DNA of 64,000 bases, taken from Paracoccaceae bacterium (GTDB taxonomy: Bacteria > Pseudomonadota > Alphaproteobacteria > Rhodobacterales > Rhodobacteraceae). The notes under the pieces are model-generated. The model made no database searches. It saw only the letters and a list, made by a program, of their open reading frames with translations, and was not told the DNA's origin. The stretch spans positions 124,001 through 188,000 of the forward strand of contig SBGD01000060.1 in the NCBI GenBank assembly GCA_006226775.1. The letters run 5' to 3'. A program made the translations under genes and the position numbers. Positions 1-7,872 of the stretch are shown here, one piece after another. The stretch's first letter is position 1. The number at the start of each line of letters is the position of its first letter.

Positions 1-1207
1 ACTGTTCCGAGAGGTTCCAGACCAGCGATTCGAGGAATTCGCGCCCGGCCAGGTGACGCAGTTCATCTGTCAGCCGCATCAGCCCGTCGTCGTCGATGAA
101 CCCGCCCTCGGCCCTGGGGCATTCGGTAATGCCGTCGGAATAGAGCAGAAGCCGGTCGCCGGGGGCCAGCACCGTCTCGAACTGCTCGAATTCCGCGCCC
201 TCGAACAGGCCCACGGGCAGGCCGCCCTTGCCGATCAGCTCGACCCGGCCGTTTTGCCGCTGGACCAGCGGAAAGGGATGGCCGGCCTGGGCCATGCGCA
301 CCCGGCCGCTGGCAAGATCGACATCGGCCAGCACCATGGTGAAATAATGCTCGGTCTCCATCTCCTCGAGCACCAGGGTGTTCAGCCGCGCCACCACCTC
401 GGCCGGGGGCAGCATCCGGTACTGCCCCTCGCCGGTTTCACGCAGCGCGACATTCTGGTCCGGCGTGCTGGTCGAGAGGTAACCGGCCAGCCGCGCGGTC
501 ATCAGCGCGGAACTGATGCCATGGCCGGAAACATCGATGGCATAGACCCCCAGCCGGGTCTTGCTGACCGGAAAAAACCCCACGAGATCGCCGCCGACAT
601 GGCCCGAGGGGCGCAAAAGCAGCGACAGATCGGCGGTATCGAATCGGCGAAACCGCTCGCGGACCAGCGATTGCTGCAACTTCCGGGCCTCGATCAGATC
701 GTTGTCGAGCGCGTCGTAAAGCCCCTGCAATTCGGTCAGCGTCTTGGAAATGACGCGGTTCTGATCGCTCAGCTGGCGCTGCATCCGGATGATGCGTTCC
801 CCGGCGGTGATGCGCGCGCGAAGCTCATCCGGATGGACCGGTTTCGACAGGAAATCATCGGCCCCGTTGTCGAGGCCACGGGCCACGGCGCCCTTCTCGC
901 TCTTGGAGGTCAGAAGGATGAAATAACCATAGGAGTCACGCTCCATCGCCCTGAATTTCTTGCAGAATTCCAGACCGTCCATGCCCGGCATCATCCAGTC
1001 GCTGAGCACCAGGTCGGGCGGGTCGATTTCGCAGAGCGCCAGCGCGTCCTGGCCGCTTTCGGCCTCGGTCACCGCATAGCCCTGTTTGCGCAGCGAGGCC
1101 GAGAGAATCCGGCGCTGCAAGCGGCTGTCATCCACGATCAGGATTCGCAACTGCCCGGCCGTACCGAAAACCTCGGACCGCGCCTGTTTCTGTGCCGCCA
1201 CATCCAT
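1..1207 (-). CDS. Response regulator receiver fused to PP2C/SpoIIE-type phosphatase, 3' end cut by window edge
   Basis: Reading the minus strand from ATG 1207 gives a receiver domain (about residues 20-140) with the acidic pair in ILIVDDSR, phospho-acceptor Asp70 in LVLSDWMMPGMDG and the conserved Lys122 in FLSKP. A linker of about 50 residues follows. Next comes a SpoIIE/RsbU-like serine phosphatase domain with the metal-binding DVSGHG motif and a later YSDGITE motif. About 402 residues are visible and the reading frame runs off the window. Family knowledge: such proteins dephosphorylate Ser/Thr-phosphorylated regulators when their receiver is phosphorylated. It is transcribed away from the Hpt gene at 1369, which could feed phosphate to Asp70 (inference). 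No upstream in-frame start with a better ribosome site was seen. Confidence 0.85.
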   Translation of the reverse strand, partial: MDVAAQKQARSEVFGTAGQLRILIVDDSRLQRRILSASLRKQGYAVTEAESGQDALALCEIDPPDLVLSDWMMPGMDGLEFCKKFRAMERDSYGYFILLTSKSEKGAVARGLDNGADDFLSKPVHPDELRARITAGERIIRMQRQLSDQNRVISKTLTELQGLYDALDNDLIEARKLQQSLVRERFRRFDTADLSLLLRPSGHVGGDLVGFFPVSKTRLGVYAIDVSGHGISSALMTARLAGYLSTSTPDQNVALRETGEGQYRMLPPAEVVARLNTLVLEEMETEHYFTMVLADVDLASGRVRMAQAGHPFPLVQRQNGRVELIGKGGLPVGLFEGAEFEQFETVLAPGDRLLLYSDGITECPRAEGGFIDDDGLMRLTDELRHLAGREFLESLVWNLSEQ

Positions 1208-1368
1208 ATCGTGATCGTCCGTCCTGTTACCTCGATACCTCCCGTATCGGCTGCCGATCTTAATCGCTGATGAAGGACGGGATTTTCGGAAAACTTTATC
1301 CAATCCCGAAAGCATTTCTTGATTTCGATCCGGTAAGACAGGGCCGGTAGCAAAGGAAGGGCGGTCAG

Positions 1369-1695
1369 ATGATCGATTGGACGCGCGCAACGGAACTGCG
1401 CGAAGAGATCGGTGAAGAGGATTTTGCCGAGGTCGTGGATCTGTTCCTCGAAGAGGTCGATGCCGTGATCCGGACCCTGTCACCGGGCATGGCCGACCTC
1501 GAGGCGCAGTTGCATTTCCTCAAGGGCAGCGCGCTGAACCTCGGGTTCGATGACTTTTCCGCCCTGTGCCAGGCGGGCGAGAGCGCGGCCGCCGCGGGCG
1601 CGGGCGAGACCGTGGATGTCGATCGCATCCGCGCGGTCTATGCCGCGTCGCGGGCGGAATTCTCAGCCGGGCTGGAGACCCGGCTTGCCGGTTAG
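1369..1695 (+). CDS. Histidine phosphotransfer (Hpt) domain protein
   Basis: This is a 108-residue single-domain protein, the usual size for a stand-alone Hpt module. The motif LHFLKGSALNLGF around residues 48-60 carries the phosphorylatable His49 followed by the conserved LKGS. The domain is all-helical in the family and relays phosphate between receiver domains or from a hybrid kinase. Its likely partner is the divergent receiver-phosphatase starting at 1207, 161 bases away. No histidine kinase is in the window. The 3' end overlaps the convergent glycerate kinase gene by 33 bases. Confidence 0.85.
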   Translation: MIDWTRATELREEIGEEDFAEVVDLFLEEVDAVIRTLSPGMADLEAQLHFLKGSALNLGFDDFSALCQAGESAAAAGAGETVDVDRIRAVYAASRAEFSAGLETRLAG

Positions 1696-2925
1696 GAAGA
1701 CCTGGACATCGGCCACGTTGGTGCCGGTGGCCGCGGTGATCAGCAGCGCATCGGCCCGGCGCAGGGCCTCGTGGCTGTCATTGTTGTCGAGCAGGGCCTG
1801 GGCATCCGGTCCCATGGCCGCGGCGGTGCGGGCATCGACGATGCCGCCCGCCGCATCCGTCGGCCCATCGCGCCCGTCGGTCCCGGCGGACATGAAGAGC
1901 CAGGGCTCCGGCAGATCGTGCTCTGCCGCGCCCAGCGCCACGCGCAGCGCCAACTCCTGGTTGCGCCCGCCGCGCCCGTCGCCAAGCAAGGTGACGGTGG
2001 TCTCGCCGCCGAAGATCAGCGCCACGGGCCGGTCCCTGGGTGCCTTGGCCGCTTCCTGCAGGACGAAGCGCGCCGCCTCGGCCACGTCGCCCACCAGCGC
2101 GTCCGAGACGATCCGCGCCTCGAGCCCGCTGGCCGCCGCCTGCATCGCCTCGAGGCTCTTGCGGTTCGAGCCGATCAGGTGGTTGTCGCAGGCCGGGGTC
2201 GCGGGCGCGTCCCCCTCTTTTGACAGGTGGGCGCGCACGCTTTCGGGGCAGGCGTCCCAGAGACCGGCCTCCTTTAGGATCGCCGCGGCCTCGGCGCGGG
2301 TGCCGATGGGGCCGACCGTCGGGCCCGAGGCGATGGCGCGCAGATCGTCGCCGATCACGTCCGACAGCAGGTACGCGGTGACCGGCGCCGGCGCGGCATG
2401 GCGCAACAGGCCCCCGCCCTTGAGTTCGGACAATTGCTGGCGCACCAGGTTCATCTGCACGATGTCCAGCCCGGCGCCCAGCAGCAACCGGCTGACCGCC
2501 GCCTTGTCGGCCAGCGACACGCCTTCGACCGGCGCCAGGACCAGCGCCGAGCCGCCACCCGAGACCAGCACCACCACCGCATCCTTCGGCCCCAGCCTGT
2601 CCAGCCGACGCATGATCTTCTGCCCGGCGCGCAGCCCGGCCTCGTCGGGCACCGGATGCGCGGCGCGCAGAACCTCGGCCTTCGGCACCACCATGGGGTT
2701 TTCGTAATGGGTGACGGCCAGCGCCTCGCAGGGCCGCGCCACGTGGTTCAGCGCCTCCTTCAGCATTGCCGGCGCGGCCTTGCCGATGGCGATCAGGTGC
2801 AGGGCCCCCTTTGGGTTGGGCAAGGGATGGCGCGCCAGCGCCCGGCGCAGGGCAATCGCCGGATCGGCGGCCTCGACGGCGGCGTCAAAGAGCGCGCGGG
2901 CGGTACGGTAAAGCGTCTCGGTCAT
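1663..2925 (-). CDS. Glycerate 2-kinase (type II, MOFRL family)
   Basis: The 420-residue protein matches the full length of the glycerate kinase II family (also annotated as TtuD or hydroxypyruvate reductase). Recognisable blocks are IAIGKAAPAM near residue 46, VSGGGSAL near 121, LLSDVIGDD, SGPTVGP and the C-terminal GGRNQELAL and SAGTDGRDGPTDAAG of the MOFRL domain. The family phosphorylates D-glycerate to 2-phosphoglycerate with ATP, linking glyoxylate or tartronate metabolism to glycolysis. Its ATG overlaps the stop of the phosphopantetheinyl transferase gene by 4 bases, so the two are co-transcribed. The metabolic link between these neighbours is not evident. Confidence 0.85.
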   Translation of the reverse strand: MTETLYRTARALFDAAVEAADPAIALRRALARHPLPNPKGALHLIAIGKAAPAMLKEALNHVARPCEALAVTHYENPMVVPKAEVLRAAHPVPDEAGLRAGQKIMRRLDRLGPKDAVVVLVSGGGSALVLAPVEGVSLADKAAVSRLLLGAGLDIVQMNLVRQQLSELKGGGLLRHAAPAPVTAYLLSDVIGDDLRAIASGPTVGPIGTRAEAAAILKEAGLWDACPESVRAHLSKEGDAPATPACDNHLIGSNRKSLEAMQAAASGLEARIVSDALVGDVAEAARFVLQEAAKAPRDRPVALIFGGETTVTLLGDGRGGRNQELALRVALGAAEHDLPEPWLFMSAGTDGRDGPTDAAGGIVDARTAAAMGPDAQALLDNNDSHEALRRADALLITAATGTNVADVQVFLTGKPGLQPG

Positions 2926-3608
2926 GGGGCAATCTCACAGCGGCTGATGACCCTGCCTGCCCGCCATTGCTGGGCAATGTCAATTGTCAGCCCGGCGGGA
3001 AGGTCCGCGGCCAAGGGCTTTGCCAGCCGCAGGGTCACCCCCGAAGGGCCGATCGCCACGACATGCGCATGATCGAAGCCGAAAAACCTCCGGACGCGGG
3101 GATAGAGCGCCTTGTAGAGCGCCTCTTTCGCGGAAAAGACCGCGGTGCAGGTCGCGGCATCGGGATCGGGGCCGAGACCGGCCAGATCCTCGGGCATCAG
3201 CACGGAATGGCGGATGGCGCGGGTCGCGCGGGTATCGGCCAGCGCCTCGATATCCAGCCCCAGGAGCGCGCCATCGGTCGCCACCCAGGCACCGACCGTG
3301 CCATGCGAATGCGACAGCGACCCGGTGACACCCGCGGGCCAGAGCGGCTCGCCCCTGTCGCCGCGCCCGATCTTGCAATCCTGCAGGCCGAGACGGGCCA
3401 GCGCCTGCCGCGCGACCGCCCGCCCCGCCAGGTATTCCGCCCGCCGCTTGGGCACCGCGCGCGCCAGGAAACCGGGGCGCACCAGGCGCCAGCGGGCGAA
3501 ATCCGCGTCATCATAGGCCGCGACCGCATAGGGCGCCATCAGCAGGCAGCGGGTATCCGAGAACGCGAGAGCAACCGACGGGCCGAGGAAAGGGGCGGGT
3601 GTCGCCAA
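2922..3608 (-). CDS. 4'-phosphopantetheinyl transferase (EntD/Sfp superfamily)
   Basis: The 228-residue protein has the EntD-type pattern: KRRAEYLAGRAVARQAL (about 54-70), the GEPLWPAGVTGSLSHSHG block (about 86-103), the metal-binding GLDIE motif (about 117-121) and FSAKEALYKALYP (about 157-169), where the acidic residue of the KEA motif completes Mg binding. The family moves 4'-phosphopantetheine from CoA to a Ser of carrier proteins. No carrier protein, NRPS or PKS gene lies in the window, so the substrate is unknown. It lies 4 bases downstream of the flavin reductase gene and overlaps the glycerate kinase start. Confidence 0.85.
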   Translation of the reverse strand: MATPAPFLGPSVALAFSDTRCLLMAPYAVAAYDDADFARWRLVRPGFLARAVPKRRAEYLAGRAVARQALARLGLQDCKIGRGDRGEPLWPAGVTGSLSHSHGTVGAWVATDGALLGLDIEALADTRATRAIRHSVLMPEDLAGLGPDPDAATCTAVFSAKEALYKALYPRVRRFFGFDHAHVVAIGPSGVTLRLAKPLAADLPAGLTIDIAQQWRAGRVISRCEIAP

Positions 3609-3612
3609 GACC

Positions 3613-4137
3613 TCAGCCGGCGAAGGTGCCGAAATGCCCGCCCTGGAAGATCAGCGGATCGCCGTCGCGATAGCGCAGTTGTTCGACCCGACCGATGATG
3701 ATCCGATGATCGCCCGCATCCACGACCTGCTCGAGCGCGCATTCGAAGGCGGCCAGCGTATGGCGCAGCAAGGGCACGCGATGTTCGCCCGCAAAGGAAT
3801 TGGCCTGGGTGAAATGCCCGCCGTCCTTGGCAAACCCCATGGCCAGGTCGTATTGCCCGGAATGCAGCACGTTGAGCGCATAGCGCTCGGCATTGCTGAA
3901 CAGGTCATAGCGCAGCGATCCCCGGGCCAGGCACCACAGCACCAGCGGCGGGTCGAGCGAGACCGAGGTAAAGGAATTCGCGGTCATGCCGGTCGGCCCC
4001 TCGGCGGTGAGGGTCGTCACCACCGTCACCCCGGTCGCGAACTGGCCCAGCGCATTGCGATAGAGGCGCAGATGCTTGCTATCGGGCCGGAACGGGACGG
4101 GTGTCATCATGGGGTCGGTCCAACGGGGCATATTCAT
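3613..4137 (-). CDS. Flavin reductase domain protein (FMN-binding split barrel)
   Basis: Starting at ATG 4137 gives 174 residues. The sequence LYRNALGQFATGVTVVTT, GMTANSFTSVSLDPPLVLWCL and the C-terminal GDPLIFQGGHFGTF are typical of the flavin reductase/HpaC-like family, which reduces FMN or FAD with NAD(P)H, often for a two-component monooxygenase. The open frame extends upstream to 4317, but that part reads like non-coding sequence and overlaps the next gene, so the shorter start was chosen. No partner monooxygenase is adjacent. First gene of a unit with the phosphopantetheinyl transferase and glycerate kinase genes. Confidence 0.8.
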   Translation of the reverse strand: MNMPRWTDPMMTPVPFRPDSKHLRLYRNALGQFATGVTVVTTLTAEGPTGMTANSFTSVSLDPPLVLWCLARGSLRYDLFSNAERYALNVLHSGQYDLAMGFAKDGGHFTQANSFAGEHRVPLLRHTLAAFECALEQVVDAGDHRIIIGRVEQLRYRDGDPLIFQGGHFGTFAG

Positions 4138-4282
4138 AGGCACATCGCATTCACTGGCAGCGGGGTAAAGCGCAAACCGGACCCCGGGGTCAAGCCCACC
4201 GATAAGACGATCCGCGCCATGGTCGCGCCGACCATAGCGCCCGGATCGGGCGAAACTTGGGCGAAACCGCCGCCGCGTCGGG

Positions 4283-5023
4283 TCAGTCGATGCCGCGCCC
4301 CTCGACGCAATGGCCATAGACCGTGGTCAGCAGCGATATGCCGATCATCGTCGCGAACCAGTTGATCACGACGGTATAGACCAGCGACAGCAGGGAGTCG
4401 GGATCGCCGCTGACCATCGTCGGGATCTGCAGGATCAGCGAGCCCAGGATCATCAGCGCCGCCAGCGCGACCAGGGTGCCGGAGTCCCCGGCGGTCTTGC
4501 TCCAGGCGTCCTTGAAGCCCATCTCGCGCCCCACGGCAATCGCCGGCAGCATGGGCGACAGGCGAAAGAAGAAATAGGCCCCGACGCCCACCGCCAGCGC
4601 CAGCATCAGCACCGGGCCGAGAAAGAGGCCGAGCATGATGACCGGCACCAGCACAAGCCCCACCGCCAGGCCCAGAAGGATCGACCGCCAGAGATAGCCG
4701 AGGATGGTGCCGCCCGGCCATCGCGGGATCCAGCCCTGCGGCTCTTCGCCCAAAAGCACGTAGCGGTGCCAGGCCACCGCGATCCACAGGCTGGCGCAGA
4801 GCGCGGCGATCCCGAGGATCAGGATCATGAAGGTCTCGCCTGCGGAATACACCGGATAGAGCGCCCCGTCCGGGCCGCGCACCGTCTCGCCGCCCGAGGC
4901 CGTGTGGGTGTAGACCTGCGACGCCACCTGCACCGCGTAGAGCACCAGCGATATCCGCAGCGCGACATCCAGGTTGTTGAGGACCAGGCGCACCGAATGG
5001 GCAAACATCGACCAGGCTTTCAT
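4283..5023 (-). CDS. Polytopic membrane protein of unknown function
   Basis: About 246 residues from ATG 5023, chosen over ATG 5044 because a GGAG lies about 7 bases before it. Hydrophobic stretches occur near residues 20-38, 65-90, 108-155 (several segments), 180-200 and 215-235, so roughly six membrane spans are likely. Polar stretches include the segment after [10 protein letters not shown] do not recognise a catalytic motif. It is divergent from argG (127 bases between starts) and separated by 145 bases from the downstream flavin reductase gene. Rhodobacterales genomes carry similar uncharacterised proteins, but the function is unknown. Confidence 0.7.
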   Translation of the reverse strand: MKAWSMFAHSVRLVLNNLDVALRISLVLYAVQVASQVYTHTASGGETVRGPDGALYPVYSAGETFMILILGIAALCASLWIAVAWHRYVLLGEEPQGWIPRWPGGTILGYLWRSILLGLAVGLVLVPVIMLGLFLGPVLMLALAVGVGAYFFFRLSPMLPAIAVGREMGFKDAWSKTAGDSGTLVALAALMILGSLILQIPTMVSGDPDSLLSLVYTVVINWFATMIGISLLTTVYGHCVEGRGID

Positions 5024-5150
5024 GAAAATCTCCGAGACCAGCATTGGCGCGCATGGTGCGGGCTCGGCGGGGCAAGGTCAACGGGGCCGGCTTGCTCTGG
5101 CCGGGAAAACCGGCTATCGCGCGGGCGTCACGCAAGAAGGAAAACGCCCC

Positions 5151-6371
5151 ATGTCCGCGCCCAAGAAAGTTGTCCTGGCCTATTCCGGCGGCCTCGACAC
5201 CTCGATCATCCTGAAATGGCTTGAAACGGAATACGGCTGCGAGGTGGTGACCTTCACCGCCGACCTGGGCCAGGGCGAGGAGCTGGAACCGGCGCGCAAG
5301 AAGGCCGAGATGATGGGCGTCAAGGAGATCCATATCGAGGATCTGCGCGAGGAATTCGTCTCGGATTTCGTCTTCCCGATGTTCCGCGCCAATGCGGTCT
5401 ACGAGGGGCTCTACCTGCTGGGCACTTCCATCGCCCGCCCGCTGATTTCCAAGCGGCTGGTCGAGATCGCCGAGCAGACCGGCGCCGATGCCGTGGCGCA
5501 CGGGGCCACCGGCAAGGGCAACGACCAGGTGCGGTTCGAGCTAGCCTGCTATGCGCTCAACCCCGACATCAAGGTGATCGCGCCGTGGCGGGAATGGGAT
5601 CTCACCTCGCGCACCAAGCTGCTGGAGTTTGCCGAGAAGCATCAGATCCAGATCGCCAAGGACAAGCGCGGCGAAGCGCCCTTCTCGGTCGATGCCAACC
5701 TGCTGCACACCTCGTCCGAGGGCAAGGTGCTGGAGGATCCGGCGGAACTGGCGCCCGATTACGTCTATCAGCGCACCGAGGATCCGGTGAACGCGCCCGA
5801 TACGCCGGAGTATATCGAGGTCACCTTCGAGAAGGGTGACGCGGTGGCGATCAATGGCGAGGCAAAAAGCGCCGCGACCATCCTGACCGAGTTGAACGAC
5901 TATGGCCGCAAGCACGGCATCGGACGGCTGGATTTCGTGGAAAACCGTTTCGTCGGCATGAAGTCCCGCGGCATCTATGAGACCCCCGGCGGCACCATCT
6001 TGCTCGAAGCGCACCGCGGCATCGAGCAGATCACGCTGGACAGCGGCGCCGGGCACCTCAAGGATTCGATCATGCCGCGCTATGCCGAGCTGATCTACAA
6101 CGGTTTCTGGTTCTCGCCCGAGCGCGAGATGCTGCAAGCGCTGATCGACAAGAGCCAGGAGCACGTGACCGGCACGGTGAAACTGATGCTCTACAAGGGC
6201 ATGGCCCGCACCGTCGCCCGCTGGTCGGAGCATTCGCTCTATTCCGAGGCGCATGTGACCTTCGAGGACGATGCCGGCGCCTATGACCAGAAGGATGCGG
6301 CGGGCTTCATCCAACTCAACGCGCTGCGGCTGAAGCTGCTGGCCGCGCGGAACCGGCGGCTGAAGGGCTGA
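5151..6371 (+). CDS. argG: Argininosuccinate synthase
   Basis: The 406-residue protein has the full family length. The ATP-pyrophosphatase loop SGGLDTS is at residues 12-18, followed by [13 protein letters not shown] (about 120-132) and [13 protein letters not shown], both diagnostic of ArgG. It condenses citrulline with aspartate using ATP in arginine biosynthesis in the cytoplasm. The start at 5151 is set by AGAAGGA at 5135-5141. An open frame extends upstream, but without family similarity. A strong inverted repeat follows the stop by about 20 bases and probably ends transcription. Confidence 0.97.
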   Translation: MSAPKKVVLAYSGGLDTSIILKWLETEYGCEVVTFTADLGQGEELEPARKKAEMMGVKEIHIEDLREEFVSDFVFPMFRANAVYEGLYLLGTSIARPLISKRLVEIAEQTGADAVAHGATGKGNDQVRFELACYALNPDIKVIAPWREWDLTSRTKLLEFAEKHQIQIAKDKRGEAPFSVDANLLHTSSEGKVLEDPAELAPDYVYQRTEDPVNAPDTPEYIEVTFEKGDAVAINGEAKSAATILTELNDYGRKHGIGRLDFVENRFVGMKSRGIYETPGGTILLEAHRGIEQITLDSGAGHLKDSIMPRYAELIYNGFWFSPEREMLQALIDKSQEHVTGTVKLMLYKGMARTVARWSEHSLYSEAHVTFEDDAGAYDQKDAAGFIQLNALRLKLLAARNRRLKG

Positions 6372-6393
6372 GGCCCGCCCCCTCGCGCAACGT

Positions 6394-6461
6394 CATCCCG
6401 GGCCTGACCCGGGATCTCCCCGGCCAGGGGGAACAAGAGATCCCGGGTCAAGCCCGGGATG
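6394..6461. repeat. Long inverted repeat with CCCGGG core (HPGLDPGS-type extragenic palindrome)
   Basis: Arms of 25 bases at 6394-6418 and 6437-6461 are inverted copies with one mismatch, separated by 18 bases. Each arm holds the near-palindrome CATCCCGGGC...ACCCGGGATC. Translated in one frame the arm reads HPGLDPGS, a peptide often mis-annotated in alphaproteobacterial genomes. It lies just after argG, so it may act as a transcript end or RNA stabiliser. It is not coding. Confidence 0.8.
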
Positions 6462-6489
6462 CCCTCGACACAGGCCCTTCCGCATCACG

Positions 6490-6524
6490 AAAACAGGGGC
6501 CGTCCGCGCAAATCGGACAGCCCC
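6490..6524 (-). terminator. Rho-independent-like terminator of the secreted-protein gene
   Basis: On the minus strand GGGGCTGTCC and GGACGGCCCC pair as a 10-base-pair stem (one G-U pair) around a 9-base loop (6496-6524). The stem is followed by TGTTTT (6490-6495). It lies about 60 bases past the stop of the gene at 6583-6999, in the correct orientation to end that transcript. Confidence 0.55.
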
Positions 6525-6582
6525 AACACTCGTCATCACGAACACCCGCGGATCAGCCCCGCGCGTGCGCCACAACCGCCAC

Positions 6583-6999
6583 TTACTTGGCGGTGATCGT
6601 CGCCATCACCAGCTTGCCGTCGGGCTTGATCGGCCCGTCTTCCGTGGCGCCCAGCGTGTACTCGAACACGCCGGTCTTCATCCCGCCGGCTTCGGCGTGG
6701 ACCATCAGCATCAGCATGTCCCCCGCGGCGACCTCGTCCTGCAGGATCGCGGCAACGTCCATGTTCTCGCCCATCTTCAGCGGCGCATAGCCGACCACCG
6801 GGCCGGGCTTCATGTCGGCATCGGTGCGGTGCACCACCAGCCAGCCGTTTTCACCGGCAACCACCTTGGAGGCGGTGACGGTGCCAGCCGAAACATCCTG
6901 ATCGGCGGCTTCCACGGCGGGGGCCATGCCGTGACCCGCGGCAAAGGCGGTGGTCGCGGCAAAGGCGGTGGCGGCAAAGGTCAAGGCAAAACGTGTCAT
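6583..6999 (-). CDS. Small secreted protein, DUF7282-like
   Basis: 138 residues from ATG 6999, preceded by GGGAG at good spacing. A TTG two codons upstream is less likely. The N-terminus MTRFALTFAATAFAATTAFA is a clear Sec signal peptide ending near residue 20. The mature part contains GWLVVHRTDADMKPGPVVGYAPLKMGEN and a segment rich in Met. This resembles the DUF7282 family of periplasmic or surface domains, whose function is not established. It is monocistronic, divergent from msrA, and has a possible ECF-type promoter about 60 bases upstream and a terminator downstream. Family assignment is from memory of the pattern only. Confidence 0.7.
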   Translation of the reverse strand: MTRFALTFAATAFAATTAFAAGHGMAPAVEAADQDVSAGTVTASKVVAGENGWLVVHRTDADMKPGPVVGYAPLKMGENMDVAAILQDEVAAGDMLMLMVHAEAGGMKTGVFEYTLGATEDGPIKPDGKLVMATITAK

Positions 7000-7056
7000 T
7001 CTCAAGTCTCCCGGTCGTTAGGTTTCTGCGGGCTCGGTTGATCCCGCCATGCCCAG

Positions 7057-7085
7057 AGTTACGGGGGTGCCGCGAAAGAAGTTTC
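7057..7085 (-). promoter_or_regulatory. Possible ECF-sigma-type promoter upstream of the secreted-protein gene
   Basis: On the minus strand GAAACTT (7079-7085) and GTAACT (7057-7062) are separated by 16 bases. This resembles the GAAC-type -35 and short -10 elements of extracytoplasmic-function sigma factors. The -10-like element lies about 57 bases before ATG 6999. It is only a pattern match and no sigma or anti-sigma gene is nearby. Confidence 0.3.
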
Positions 7086-7209
7086 ACCCGGCCCGGAATT
7101 TTTTTCGACAAACCCGCGGTAACCTCCGCTCACCTCTGTGTGACAGGGCCCCGCGCCCCCTTGCCGGATGGCGCAACTTGCTCAAGGCTGGACGGCAGGA
7201 GGACTTCAG

Positions 7210-7872
7210 ATGGCGCGATTTTCCAACATGAAACCGATCCTGCTGGCGGTGCTGATCGTCATCGGCCTGGGTGCCGAGGCCCGGCGCGCGGTGGCCGCCG
7301 AGGTGCAGGGGCTGACCGTGGCCGGCGGTTGCTTCTGGTGCGTCGAGGCGGATTTCGAGAAGGTCCGCGGCGTCTCCGAGGTGGTCAGCGGCTATACCGG
7401 CGGCCATGTCGCCAACCCGACCTACAAGCAGGTGACCCGCGGCGGCACCGGCCATTACGAGGCGGTGCAGATCCGCTTCGACCCGGAGGTCATCGGGCGC
7501 GACACCCTGATGGCGCTGTTCTTCCGGTCGATCGACCCGACCGATGCCGGCGGCCAGTTCTGCGACCGGGGCGAGAGCTATCGCACCGCGATCTTCGCCA
7601 AGGGCGCCGGCGAAACGGCCATCGCCGAACAGGTCAAGGCCCAAGCCCAGGCGGCGCTGGGCAAGACCATCGTCACCCCCATCCTGAACGCCGCGACCTT
7701 CTACCCGGCGGAAGACTATCATCAGGATTACTACAAATCCGACGAACGCGCCCTGACCCGTTTCGGCGTGATCACCCGCGCCAAGGCCTACAAGCGCTAT
7801 CGCGACGCCTGTGGCCGCGATGCCCGCGTGCGCCAGCTCTGGGGCAGCGCCGCGCCCTTTGCCGGCGGCTGA
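7210..7872 (+). CDS. msrA: Peptide-methionine (S)-S-oxide reductase, exported form
   Basis: 220 residues from ATG 7210, set by AGGAGG at 7197-7202. The N-terminal 30 residues (MKPILLAVLIVIGLGAEARRAVAA region) form a signal peptide or membrane anchor, so the enzyme probably acts in the periplasm. The catalytic motif GGCFWCVEADF has Cys41 as nucleophile, followed by GYTGGHVANPTYKQV and HYEAVQIRFDP. EDYHQDYY is near the C-terminus. The family reduces methionine-S-sulfoxide in oxidised proteins. No msrB or PilB-type fusion is present. It converges on the ribokinase-family gene with no gap between stops. Confidence 0.93.
   Translation: MARFSNMKPILLAVLIVIGLGAEARRAVAAEVQGLTVAGGCFWCVEADFEKVRGVSEVVSGYTGGHVANPTYKQVTRGGTGHYEAVQIRFDPEVIGRDTLMALFFRSIDPTDAGGQFCDRGESYRTAIFAKGAGETAIAEQVKAQAQAALGKTIVTPILNAATFYPAEDYHQDYYKSDERALTRFGVITRAKAYKRYRDACGRDARVRQLWGSAAPFAGG

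Noticed and set aside
4138-4317. N-terminal extension of the flavin reductase by 60 residues
   Set aside because: The segment is Arg-rich, unlike the family, and overlaps the neighbouring membrane-protein gene. ATG 4137 gives the family length.
6393-6575. A 60-residue minus-strand peptide containing HPGLDPGS
   Set aside because: It is the translation of the inverted repeat after argG, not a gene.
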